Shown here one piece after another: positions 33,565 to 40,412 of a stretch of DNA of 46,279 nt. The stretch spans positions 1 to 46,279 of the forward strand of contig JBGVOD010000035.1 of assembly GCA_045126215.1 (NCBI GenBank), read 5' to 3'. The translations under genes and the position numbers were made by a program. The stretch is from SVEL01 sp045126215. Its GTDB lineage: Bacteria > Bacillota > Clostridia > Lachnospirales > Lachnospiraceae. Numbering within the stretch: the stretch's first letter is position 1; the number at the start of each line of letters is the position of its first letter. Under the pieces are notes generated by a model. The model was not told the DNA's origin. It ran no database searches and worked only from the letters and a program-made list of their open reading frames with translations.

Positions 33565-35109
33565 TTAAAACATATCACTTAAACATACTACTCCATATCC
33601 AGTTCTTACAGAAGGTGTAATCTCACTTCTTAACTGAATTGCAGACTTTCTAAGATACGCTCTTACCTTTTCACCATATAATTCCCTGTCATTTCCTTCT
33701 ACGATTCCCCAGCCCATAAGCATTGCTGCCACTCCTGTAATTATAGGTGTTGCAAAAGAGGTTCCAGTAAACATTGCAATATTATCTGTTCCAGAAAGAA
33801 TAGCCGGTACCATAACCCCCTGGGCTACCACATCAGGTTTTACGTATGAGAAACATTCATAACCTCTTCCTGAAAAGAAAGCATACTCTTCATTTGATGA
33901 ATCATAAGCACCAACAGATATTACACTTGATGCCGTAGCTGGGACTGTAAGCGTCCTTTCCCCCGTTTCTGGCATAAAAAAAGATATGTTTCTGGATGAT
34001 GTTGGTAACCAAATATTATAGACTCCATACTTTATGCTGCCGGGTATAATACGAAGGATATATACCCCCTGTGGAACATATCCATTTTCTTTTGTAAGTT
34101 CAATATATATTTCAGATTTACTAGTATATGGTGTAGCCGTCTGATACCTTACAAACCCTGTCGTTCCTGACAGGCTTATTCGTGTAACATTGCTATTCAT
34201 TCCTGTATTGCCCATTTCAACATCATAGATTATCCCCGTTGAGTCACCATTAGGAGAAAAGATTTCCACTGCCATATCATCCCCAAAATTTTTCCATAAG
34301 GATATAATAAGCTCCCTCTCAAATTCCCCAACTGAAATAAGAATATCCTGACTTTTAGTAGTATCATAATACGCTATACCTTCTCTTTGTTTTTCGAATT
34401 TTCCAGCATAATGTATGTCTGATGCACCTTCATTTCCCATACCAACAATTATTGATAAGCGCCATATAGACCATACACAATCAATATATCTTTCCAAAAG
34501 ACCAGTTCCATCATGTGGTCCATATGAATTTCCAAAACTTACATTTACAGCCAGAGGTTTCTTCTGCCGGATAGCATATCTTACTGCTACATCAATAGCT
34601 TTCATCACTTCACTTGTTCTATAGAAGCTTCTTTCCCTTCCTTCTGTAACTGCAACAGATAATATTTCAGCTCTTGTTGCAAGTCCTGCTCCTGACTCAA
34701 ATTCTCCTGCAGCAATACTTGCAACAGCTGTTCCGTGTTGAAACGACAGAATACCTGACGGTGTTTCTCTATATATATTTCCACTGGTATCTAACTGAAT
34801 GGCCCTTTCTCCAAAAACCTTGTTGGTGGTTTCTACCCCCGTGTCAATTATTGCTACAATAGTTCCCTCACCATATAATCCAAGACGATTCTGAATAGGA
34901 TTCTGGCACAAAACATAGTCCCCATATGCTTCTTCAAAAATTCTTCTTGGATATTCTACAAATATTACTTCAGGTATATTTGTAAGTTCAACTATGTCTT
35001 CTTCTTCAATAGTAATAATTGCATAACCACACAAAAGCAGAGTAACATCACTGGCAAGTTCTGTCACTCTGCTTATATCACCATAATATTTAATAATTAA
35101 TTCTGTCAT
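33565..35109 (-). CDS. Subtilisin-family (S8) serine protease with jelly-roll insertion, Csp-like
   Basis: The 514-residue protease has the catalytic triad Asp89 (AIIDTGVE), His125 (HGTAVASIAAG) and Ser451 (FTGTSFATPI), with the oxyanion Asn in VGMGNEG (about 226). Between the Asn and Ser blocks lies a beta-rich insert of about 130 residues (LIISLWKNFGDDMAVEIFSPNG through VYILRIIPGSIKYGVYNIWLP), like the jelly-roll domain of the clostridial Csp germination proteases. The N-terminal 70 residues resemble a short prodomain (EEEDIVELTNIPEVIFVEYPRRIF). No signal peptide or anchor is visible. ATG 35109 follows GGAAG closely; 35136 is an alternative start. It is divergent from arsR. A spore role is inferred only from the resemblance. 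Confidence 0.85.
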   Translation of the reverse strand: MTELIIKYYGDISRVTELASDVTLLLCGYAIITIEEEDIVELTNIPEVIFVEYPRRIFEEAYGDYVLCQNPIQNRLGLYGEGTIVAIIDTGVETTNKVFGERAIQLDTSGNIYRETPSGILSFQHGTAVASIAAGEFESGAGLATRAEILSVAVTEGRERSFYRTSEVMKAIDVAVRYAIRQKKPLAVNVSFGNSYGPHDGTGLLERYIDCVWSIWRLSIIVGMGNEGASDIHYAGKFEKQREGIAYYDTTKSQDILISVGEFERELIISLWKNFGDDMAVEIFSPNGDSTGIIYDVEMGNTGMNSNVTRISLSGTTGFVRYQTATPYTSKSEIYIELTKENGYVPQGVYILRIIPGSIKYGVYNIWLPTSSRNISFFMPETGERTLTVPATASSVISVGAYDSSNEEYAFFSGRGYECFSYVKPDVVAQGVMVPAILSGTDNIAMFTGTSFATPIITGVAAMLMGWGIVEGNDRELYGEKVRAYLRKSAIQLRSEITPSVRTGYGVVCLSDMF

Positions 35110-35205
35110 ATGCTTCCATTCTCTTTTTTCTATCATATGACAAAACTTTAAATTTAGAAGTACAATTACAGTTGCAATTTGTTGATTTTATTAATTTTTC
35201 TTATC

Positions 35206-35234
35206 TTGACTTTAATATCTATATAAGATAGTAT
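35206..35234 (+). promoter_or_regulatory. Promoter of arsR
   Basis: TTGACT (35206-35211), 17 bp, TAGTAT (35229-35234). The 22-bp operator begins 6 bp downstream. Confidence 0.7.
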
Positions 35235-35240
35235 ATGTAT

Positions 35241-35262
35241 CATATGAACAATTACTCATATG
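35241..35262. promoter_or_regulatory. ArsR/SmtB-type operator of arsR
   Basis: CATATGAACA-ATTA-CTCATATG, an imperfect palindrome covering the expected transcription start. Its reverse complement matches the operator at 26740-26761 in all but the central four positions. Confidence 0.75.
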
Positions 35263-35324
35263 AGTTGAGATACCAACTTTATTGTAGAATTAACTTACAA
35301 AGCATAAAAGGAAAAGGTGATAAA

Positions 35325-35699
35325 ATGAAAACGGTTTCAAATAAAAGATGTCCTGATATAGAATGTGAAGAAGTACATGTTCACGAAAATATAGTAGAAA
35401 AAGTTGCTATGCATATGCCTGATGAAGATATGCTCTATTCCTTGGCTGAATTTTTCAAAGTATTTGCCGATTCAACACGTATAAAGATTTTATATGCTTT
35501 ACTTAACTCTGAGATGTGCGTCTGCGATATTAGTGAAGTCCTTGAAATTAGCCAATCTGCCATCTCACATCAGTTACGTTTATTAAAACAAATGAAACTT
35601 GTAAAATTCAGAAGAGAGGGAAAAAGTATTTTTTATTCACTTTCAGATGATCATATTAAATCTATCCTCAGTAAAGGTATGGAACATGTTGAAGAATAA
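35325..35699 (+). CDS. ArsR/SmtB-family metal-sensing repressor, CadC-like
   Basis: The 124-residue winged-helix repressor has the core FFKVFADSTRIKILYALLNSEMCVCDISEVLEISQSAISHQLRLLKQMKLVKFRREG. It carries both known metal sites: an alpha3N-type cysteine set (Cys9, Cys14, Cys65, Cys67, the last two in MCVCDI) and the alpha5 pattern Asp108-x-His110-x10-His121-xx-Glu124. Having both is typical of CadC/SmtB-type sensors of Cd, Pb or Zn. I start at ATG 35325 behind AAGGTGA; upstream in-frame codons overlap the operator. No P-type ATPase adjoins it. The only other matching operator in the window is at the FtsX-type ABC operon, so that exporter is its likely target. Confidence 0.92.
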   Translation: MKTVSNKRCPDIECEEVHVHENIVEKVAMHMPDEDMLYSLAEFFKVFADSTRIKILYALLNSEMCVCDISEVLEISQSAISHQLRLLKQMKLVKFRREGKSIFYSLSDDHIKSILSKGMEHVEE

Positions 35700-35756
35700 C
35701 AAATTACTATTCCAGATAATATATTTTTGATGCAATCCAAAATTTTTATTTTTTTG

Positions 35757-35785
35757 TTGACAGATATATTATCATATGATAATAT
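35757..35785 (+). promoter_or_regulatory. Strong promoter of tRNA-Gly
   Basis: TTGACA (35757-35762), 17 bp, TAATAT (35780-35785), with the tRNA starting about 30 bp downstream. The whole spacer and -10 lie within a 28-bp palindrome. Confidence 0.75.
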
Positions 35786-35789
35786 ATCT
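35762..35789. promoter_or_regulatory. Perfect 28-bp palindrome over the tRNA-Gly promoter
   Basis: The left half AGATATATTATCAT (35762-35775) is the exact reverse complement of the right half ATGATAATATATCT (35776-35789). It starts at the last base of the -35 and runs past the -10. This is an unusual position for a tRNA promoter and suggests an operator or a cruciform. Confidence 0.75.
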
Positions 35790-35815
35790 ACTGTTCGACA
35801 AACGTCAAACAAAAT

Positions 35816-35888
35816 GCGCGAGTGGCTCAGTTGGTGGAGCACAACCTTGCCAAGGTTGGGGTCGCGGGTTCGAGTCCCGTCTCGCGCT
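35816..35888 (+). tRNA. tRNA-Gly (anticodon GCC)
   Basis: The acceptor stem GCGCGAG (35816-35822) pairs with CTCGCGC (35881-35887), with discriminator T at 35888; the D-arm is GGCTCAGTTGGTGGAGC. The anticodon stem CAACC/GGTTG encloses loop TTGCCAA with anticodon GCC at 35849-35851. The T-arm contains GGGTTCGAGTCCC. CCA is not encoded. A strong promoter precedes it and a hairpin terminator follows. The last 11 nt of the gene and the terminator are repeated 261 bp downstream. Confidence 0.95.
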
Positions 35889-35940
35889 TATTTTATTAAA
35901 AAAAATAGTGGGTTCTTATGAACTCACTATTTTTTTAATA
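35878..35940 (+). repeat. Direct repeat copy 1: tRNA-Gly 3' end plus terminator
   Basis: It begins CGTCTCGCGCTTATTTTATT and includes the terminator hairpin AATAGTGGGTTC/GAACTCACTATT (35902-35931) with an A-tract before and a T7 tract after. Copy 2 at 36139-36200 differs in only a few positions. The hairpin terminates tRNA-Gly and is symmetric enough to work on both strands. Confidence 0.85.
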
Positions 35941-35941
35941 A

Positions 35942-36139
35942 AGTGAGTGCGAGCACTCACTGAACCCATGTGATACATGGGTTCGTTTCTCGCCTGCCGG
36001 CTCGGTCGGCTCGTACCACGGCGTCCACTGGACGCCACTCGCCCCGTCTCGCTTCTATAAAAATATAGGGCCTCGAAGTTCGAGGTCTCCACTCCGTTCC
36101 GGTCGTCGCAGGGCAGAGGTCCACTGGACCTCTTGCGAC
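35942..36139. repeat. GC-rich array of perfect hairpins between the two tRNA-tail repeats
   Basis: About 200 bp, much richer in GC than its surroundings, with no coding frame. Perfect hairpins: GTGAGTGC/GCACTCAC (35943-35960, loop GA); GAACCCATGT/ACATGGGTTC (35962-35984, loop GAT); GGCGTCC/GGACGCC (36020-36036, loop ACT); CCTCGAA/TTCGAGG (36071-36085, loop G); GTCGCA/TGCGAC (36105-36139) enclosing AGAGGTCC/GGACCTCT (loop ACT). Two hairpins share the core TCCACTGGA. The linkers repeat CTCGC; CCCGTCTCGCTTCTATAAAA near 36043 looks like a third, decayed copy of the tRNA-tail repeat. I do not recognise the element. Confidence 0.8.
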
Positions 36140-36200
36140 GTCTCGCGCTTATTTTATTATAAAAAATAGTGGGTTTTTATGAACTCACTATTTTTTTATA
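36139..36200. repeat. Direct repeat copy 2: tRNA-Gly 3' end plus terminator
   Basis: CGTCTCGCGCTTATTTTATT followed by the same hairpin, nearly identical to 35878-35940. Only the last 11 nt of the tRNA are present, so it is not a second tRNA gene. On the minus strand its end abuts the truncated VOC reading frame, and a stop codon falls inside its hairpin. Confidence 0.85.
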
Positions 36201-36294
36201 ATACATATCGTTGGATTTTGCTGAAAAATACTTTTCAAAGAACTCTTTTGTTTTTTTCAGATCTTTTACATATTGCGACATGATTTATCTTCAT
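36200..36294 (-). pseudogene. Truncated and frameshifted start of a VOC (glyoxalase) family gene
   Basis: A good ribosome binding site (GAGGTG) precedes ATG 36294, which encodes MKINHVA. The reading then breaks, apparently by loss of two bases, and continues in another frame as YVKDLKKTKEFFEKYFSAKSNDMYY. Joined, this is a typical N-terminal beta-strand and helix of the VOC/lactoylglutathione lyase family. It stops where the second tRNA-tail repeat begins; the rest of the gene (about 100 residues) is absent. I read it as a gene remnant cut by the event that created the hairpin array. Confidence 0.7.
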
Positions 36295-36335
36295 ATTTAC
36301 ACCTCATTTAAATAAAAAGAATTAGTATCTTCATA

Positions 36336-36812
36336 TTATACTGTTAAGTTTCTATTCCTAATGAGAACCACGCCAAAGAGTAATGCTGTCATTGCTGGCC
36401 ATCCGATAATAGTCACAAGTACTAAACACTCTGGATGCATTACATCCGACAATCCTAAAATTAAAAATAAAACCATAAACATTGCCACAAACATAATGAA
36501 CGAAAAAATACCACATACAAACCATACCAATATTTTTATACCAATTTTATATTCCGAAAGAATGTTAATATATTTTTTCAGCACCTTTTTGTATATCAAA
36601 ATTACATACGAAAAATAAATTACAATTCCAGCAATATATGAAAATATATTATATTGATAATCAGTACCTGAAAAAAGAAAAGAATGATAACCAATATTTT
36701 TTCTTCCAATAAGCTGTATCATTGCAGCCAGACACGATACAAATATAGCCGATATCATCAACAGACTTTCGATTCCTATTATCTTTAGAAGCTTATTATT
36801 TTTTTCTTTCAT
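36336..36812 (-). CDS. Four-helix membrane protein of unknown function
   Basis: I do not recognise this 158-residue protein. It has a basic start (KEKNNKLLK) and four hydrophobic segments: about 10-34, 52-73, 90-118 and 128-149. The loops are short and no motif stands out. GGGAG lies nine bases before ATG 36812; the in-frame ATG at 36821 is too close to that site. It stands alone between the tRNA/hairpin region and the GH114-like gene. The gap upstream (36813-36941) is AT-rich with a weak TAAAGTA/TACTTTA repeat and nothing else clear. Confidence 0.6.
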   Translation of the reverse strand: MKEKNNKLLKIIGIESLLMISAIFVSCLAAMIQLIGRKNIGYHSFLFSGTDYQYNIFSYIAGIVIYFSYVILIYKKVLKKYINILSEYKIGIKILVWFVCGIFSFIMFVAMFMVLFLILGLSDVMHPECLVLVTIIGWPAMTALLFGVVLIRNRNLTV

Positions 36813-36941
36813 TACTATCATCTCCCTTTACCCTAGACTAATAAAGTAAGCTTTTTTTCATACTTTACTGTTCTTCTCCTTTAATCTTGAATATATTGCT
36901 GAATAGTCTCTATTTGTTCTTGTGGCAGAATTTTCTATTTG

Positions 36942-37823
36942 CTAATCCAATTCAATAGAATCTGAAATATAATAATGAAACTGTTTCTTTTTGCAATATT
37001 CTTCTATTTTTTGTTTCAAAGTATCATCAGTGGTATATTCCAATAGATATACATCTAATCCATCACTTTTACATAGTTCTATATAATCTTGAAAAAAGTT
37101 CCTGTCATTTTCCGTCTGAGCCAAGAATTTTTCCGTATCAAAATCAATTTTACTCCAAACAGATTCCTGATTTACTCCTGTCATGATACTCTTAAGTGAA
37201 CCACAACATTCTCGATACTTCATTATATAAGTGTCACCACCATTCACAATAACCGCTTTATCAAACTCCATAAGGTGTTGTAAAATTGCTGTAAGTCCTT
37301 TGAATATATCATTTGAAGGATATTCATAATACACATCACAATTATCTACAAAAAAACCATCAATTCCTTTATCTAATAATTCCTCTTCCAATAAAGCAAG
37401 AAATTCCTGCCAATCCTTGGAAGATACATCCATCCATTGTTCTTCGTCCCAATTTTCATACTCCCCCAATGCCAGTCCCGAAAATGTATCATAATATTCA
37501 CGAAAATTCTCAATTGCTCCAATATTGATATAGGAATATACTTTGCATCCTTGTGCCTTTAAAAACCCTATATCTTTTTTAGAAAAATATTGTGCATCAA
37601 TTACGACAGTCTTGTATTCTGCAATTTTATCCATACTCGCTGAATCCAGACTCAAGAACACTCCATAATCCTTCATTTTGTCATTTGTTGCAGATTCCTT
37701 GCATCCTGATATTGTTAACAAAAGAGACACAATAATAAAAAATGAACAGACTGCTATATTTGGTCGTATCAATTTAACTAATTGTTCGTATCGATTTCTT
37801 GAAGCATCTATATTTATAAACAT
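36942..37823 (-). CDS. Lipoprotein with a GH114 (endo-alpha-1,4-polygalactosaminidase-like) domain
   Basis: The 293-residue protein has a lipoprotein signal (hydrophobic AVCSFFIIVSLLLTISGC, predicted lipidated Cys41). A TIM-barrel-like domain follows with the GH114 pattern: YKTVVIDAQYFSKKDI, QGCKVYSYINIGAIENFREYYD, WMDVSSKDWQEFL, GIDGFFVDNCDVYYEYP (acidic catalytic region), AVIVNGGDTYI and GLDVYLLEYT. Family members cleave galactosamine-containing polysaccharide. I start at ATG 37823 behind GAGG; a longer frame to 37868 overlaps the permease gene. It begins 10 bp after the ABC-2 permease stop, so it is probably co-expressed with that exporter. The true substrate is unknown. Confidence 0.8.
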   Translation of the reverse strand: MFINIDASRNRYEQLVKLIRPNIAVCSFFIIVSLLLTISGCKESATNDKMKDYGVFLSLDSASMDKIAEYKTVVIDAQYFSKKDIGFLKAQGCKVYSYINIGAIENFREYYDTFSGLALGEYENWDEEQWMDVSSKDWQEFLALLEEELLDKGIDGFFVDNCDVYYEYPSNDIFKGLTAILQHLMEFDKAVIVNGGDTYIMKYRECCGSLKSIMTGVNQESVWSKIDFDTEKFLAQTENDRNFFQDYIELCKSDGLDVYLLEYTTDDTLKQKIEEYCKKKQFHYYISDSIELD

Positions 37824-37833
37824 ATATATACCT

Positions 37834-38634
37834 CTATATATACAAATCTTTATTTCTAAAAACCACAATTGAGCTTACAAAAATAATTATTGCCCCTACA
37901 AATAATACTGCACATCCCAAAATCGCGCTATTTGCTCCTGCTACTATACCTTCTGCATCAAATAATGTAAAAAACGTAAAATACTTGGCTTTTTCTGCCA
38001 TTCCTCCAACATTAGCAAGCATATTAATTATGTACATTAATGCGGGGATGCCTGCCCCAAAGCCTATACTGTACTTTGTATCTGAAAACATACACGATGC
38101 CAAAAAACAAATTGATGCTATAAACAACTGAAGGCATAGTAACCCAAGATTCAATGCAAGAAGCTCAGCTATAACTAATTCCCCATTGAAAAAAATCTCT
38201 GCAACAATTATTTCTACTACTGTTGAATATGCAACAAGCATGAATACCCCACTGCATAGTACTGACAATTGTGAAAATACAATTGTATCCCTTTTTACAG
38301 GGGCAGCCATAAGCGATACCATTGAGCCCTTATCTACATATTTAGCTATTAAGCCATTTCCACGTAATATACAAAATACCATCGGAAAGATGAGTAAAAT
38401 AAATCCATATAAATATGAAATCATAAATCCTAACAAACTTGTAGCGCCGGAACTCATACCAACTGCTGCCATTATTTCAGGCATAACTTCTACAAAACTG
38501 TCTAGTGTTTCCATCAATTCTGGGTCATACATCTTTACTATAATAGAAACATACATTGTAATAATCATCGCAAAAATTATAAGAAGCTTTATACTACCTT
38601 TCATTTCACGCTTATATAATGTTAGATTAATCAT
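37834..38634 (-). CDS. ABC-2 type transporter permease
   Basis: The 266-residue membrane protein has six hydrophobic segments: an N-terminal helix (LLIIFAMIITMYVSIIV), then GFMISYLYGFILLIFPMVFCI, VLCSGVFMLVAYSTVVEIIVA, LGLLCLQLFIASICFLASC, FGAGIPALMYIINMLA, and a last helix before FRNKDLYI. This is the ABC-2 permease layout. Its start overlaps the end of the ATPase gene by 8 bp, so the two form one exporter. The GH114-like lipoprotein gene follows. Confidence 0.88.
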   Translation of the reverse strand: MINLTLYKREMKGSIKLLIIFAMIITMYVSIIVKMYDPELMETLDSFVEVMPEIMAAVGMSSGATSLLGFMISYLYGFILLIFPMVFCILRGNGLIAKYVDKGSMVSLMAAPVKRDTIVFSQLSVLCSGVFMLVAYSTVVEIIVAEIFFNGELVIAELLALNLGLLCLQLFIASICFLASCMFSDTKYSIGFGAGIPALMYIINMLANVGGMAEKAKYFTFFTLFDAEGIVAGANSAILGCAVLFVGAIIIFVSSIVVFRNKDLYI

Positions 38635-39448
38635 TTTTTACGCCTCCATCATAATAATGCATAAATATATCTTCAAGGCTCTGCTTTGTTGTAACTGTAA
38701 CTTTTACACCATCGCATACGCCACCAAAATCCTTTGCAAATTCTTTTGCTAATTCTGGTGTATCAAGCGTTACTGTATAAGGTCGAACATATTGCTCTCT
38801 CAAACTTTCAACAGAATCTAATGCAACCATTCTACCATCTCTGATAATTCCAACCCTATGACATGTTCGCTCTACTTCTTCAAACATATGACTTGACATC
38901 AGTATTGTCTTACCCTTCTTTTTTTCTTCCTCTACAAGCTCAATAAAACGATTCTGCATAAGGGGATCAAGTCCACTGGTAGGTTCATCAAGAATAATTA
39001 TTTTTGGATTATGCATAAATGCTGCAACGATACCTATCTTTTGTTTCATTCCCTTACTCATTTTTTTTATTTTTCCATTTGTATTCAGTTCAAATCTTTC
39101 AATCAATTCATCTTTTCTATTATTTGATGTATTTTTTCTATATTTCTCAACAAACTTCAAAAACTCTGTTCCTGTCATATCATCAAAAAAACTAATTTCA
39201 CCTGGAATATATCCAAGTATTTGTTGAATCTTTTCCCTATCTTTCCAACAATCATATCCATCTATTGTGCATTTGCCTGATTGTGACTTTATAAATCCCA
39301 TAAGATGTCTTATTGTGGTTGTCTTTCCGGCGCCATTAGGTCCTAAAAAACCAAAAACCTCTCCTTTTTTAACATCAAAAGATACATTAAAAATACCTCT
39401 GTTTTCTCCATAATCTCTCGTAAGATTCTCTATACTTATTACACTCAT
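38627..39448 (-). CDS. ABC transporter ATP-binding protein (ABC-2 exporter type)
   Basis: The 273-residue ATPase shows Walker A GPNGAGKTTTIRHLMG, Q-loop LGYIPGEISFFDDMTG, signature MSKGMKQKIGIVAAFMHNPKI, Walker B IILDEPTSGLDPLMQ and H-loop LMSSHMFEE, followed by a C-terminal extension ending in the typical LEDIFMHYYDGG. It overlaps the membrane-protein gene upstream by 4 bp and the permease downstream by 8 bp, forming a tight operon. Export of a drug, peptide or polysaccharide is possible; sequence does not decide. Confidence 0.93.
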   Translation of the reverse strand: MSVISIENLTRDYGENRGIFNVSFDVKKGEVFGFLGPNGAGKTTTIRHLMGFIKSQSGKCTIDGYDCWKDREKIQQILGYIPGEISFFDDMTGTEFLKFVEKYRKNTSNNRKDELIERFELNTNGKIKKMSKGMKQKIGIVAAFMHNPKIIILDEPTSGLDPLMQNRFIELVEEEKKKGKTILMSSHMFEEVERTCHRVGIIRDGRMVALDSVESLREQYVRPYTVTLDTPELAKEFAKDFGGVCDGVKVTVTTKQSLEDIFMHYYDGGVKND

Positions 39449-39792
39449 ATCTGATTCTCCATATCTTCTTTTTCTCTTTGCTCTCTTTCTTTTTGCTTTT
39501 CTTCTTTCAGACTTACATATGATTTTCTAACATTTCTCGCAAATGCAAACATCAATACTAATCCCAAAATGCATATTACCAATCCTCCAACTACATTTTC
39601 CTTCATAATATTTATCCCCATGAAGAAAAATAATGCAATTATTGCAACTGTTATCGCAACAGCAACTACAAGCAAAAAGATTCGAAGGATGAAAGTTTTC
39701 TTATTTTTCTTAAGATATAACTCCGAATCAAATACAAATGATAAGATAAATTCAGCGATAAACTCAAATATTAATTCAAAAACAACTTCCAT
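39445..39792 (-). CDS. Small membrane protein of the ABC-2 exporter operon
   Basis: The 115-residue protein has an amphipathic N-terminus rich in Phe and Glu (EVVFELIFEFIAEFILSFVFDSE), two membrane helices (about 36-60 and 68-87: FLLVVAVAITVAIIALFFFMGI and VVGGLVICILGLVLMFAF) and a strongly charged coiled tail (SLKEEKQKEREQREKEDMENQ). I do not recognise a family. I start at ATG 39792 behind GGGGG; it could start earlier at 39813. It overlaps the ATPase gene by 4 bp, so it probably belongs functionally to the exporter. Confidence 0.65.
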   Translation of the reverse strand: MEVVFELIFEFIAEFILSFVFDSELYLKKNKKTFILRIFLLVVAVAITVAIIALFFFMGINIMKENVVGGLVICILGLVLMFAFARNVRKSYVSLKEEKQKEREQREKEDMENQI

Positions 39793-39849
39793 ACATCTTA
39801 AGCCCCCATTCAACCTCTAGAATATCATATCTTACGGATGAGCAAACAA

Positions 39850-40392
39850 TTATCTATATTCAATGAGTTCTTCTACTTCTTTTCTCTTTGGTGCTACGGG
39901 ATTCTCATCCGGATATCCAATTGAAACAAGTGCTGAAACTGCTCTGTCTTCTGGTAATTCAAGAATTTCTTTTATCTTTTCTTCGTCATAAATGCCCATA
40001 ATAACGGAACCTACTCCTAATTCACTTGCTGCTAAAACAAATGTCTGTGTAGCAATACCAGCATCAAAGGCTTCCCATTTATCCTTTCTTGATGTTGTGT
40101 AACTTCCGTCTCTTTCATATCCTGATCTATTCTTTATAGATGTAACCACAACTAAAACCGGAGTATTTCTTATAATCTCAGAATTATGTTCAAGTCCCAT
40201 AAGTCCATCCTTTATAATTTTTGCCATAACCTCTTTATCTTCTATTACAACATATCTTGTAGTCTGGGAATTTTTCCAGGATGGAGCATATGCTGCTGCT
40301 GAAACGATTTGCTCAATAACTTCTCTTGGTACTTTTTCATCTTTAAACTTTCTAATTGTTCTTCTTGTTTTAATTCTTTCTATTGTTTCCAT
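39850..40392 (-). CDS. Nitroreductase family FMN-dependent oxidoreductase
   Basis: The 180-residue protein begins METIERIKTRRTIRKFKDEKVPREVIEQIVSAAAYAPSWKNSQTTRYVVI, the classic nitroreductase start with the FMN-binding RRTIR and APSWKNSQ segments. It continues with FDAGIATQTFVLAASELGVGSVIMGIYDEEKIKEILELPEDRAVSALVSIGYP. It probably binds FMN as a dimer and reduces nitro compounds or quinones with NAD(P)H. It lies 20 bp after relQ on the same strand. The substrate cannot be told. Confidence 0.9.
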   Translation of the reverse strand: METIERIKTRRTIRKFKDEKVPREVIEQIVSAAAYAPSWKNSQTTRYVVIEDKEVMAKIIKDGLMGLEHNSEIIRNTPVLVVVTSIKNRSGYERDGSYTTSRKDKWEAFDAGIATQTFVLAASELGVGSVIMGIYDEEKIKEILELPEDRAVSALVSIGYPDENPVAPKRKEVEELIEYR

Positions 40393-40412
40393 ATTAACCT
40401 CTCGTAATATTA

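Noticed and set aside
36139..36150. Second tRNA-Gly gene
   Set aside because: Only the last 11 nt of the tRNA and its terminator are present; acceptor 5' strand, D-arm and anticodon arm are absent.
35940..36200. CRISPR-like array
   Set aside because: Repeats are few, of different sequence and hairpin type, without regular spacers or any cas gene; it is a hairpin cluster between tRNA-tail duplicates.
36843..36870. Terminator and seven-codon leader peptide (MKKSLLY) upstream of the four-helix membrane protein
   Set aside because: The TAAAGTA/TACTTTA stem is short and AT-rich with no T tract on the minus strand, and the tiny frame shows no feature beyond a chance AGGAGA.
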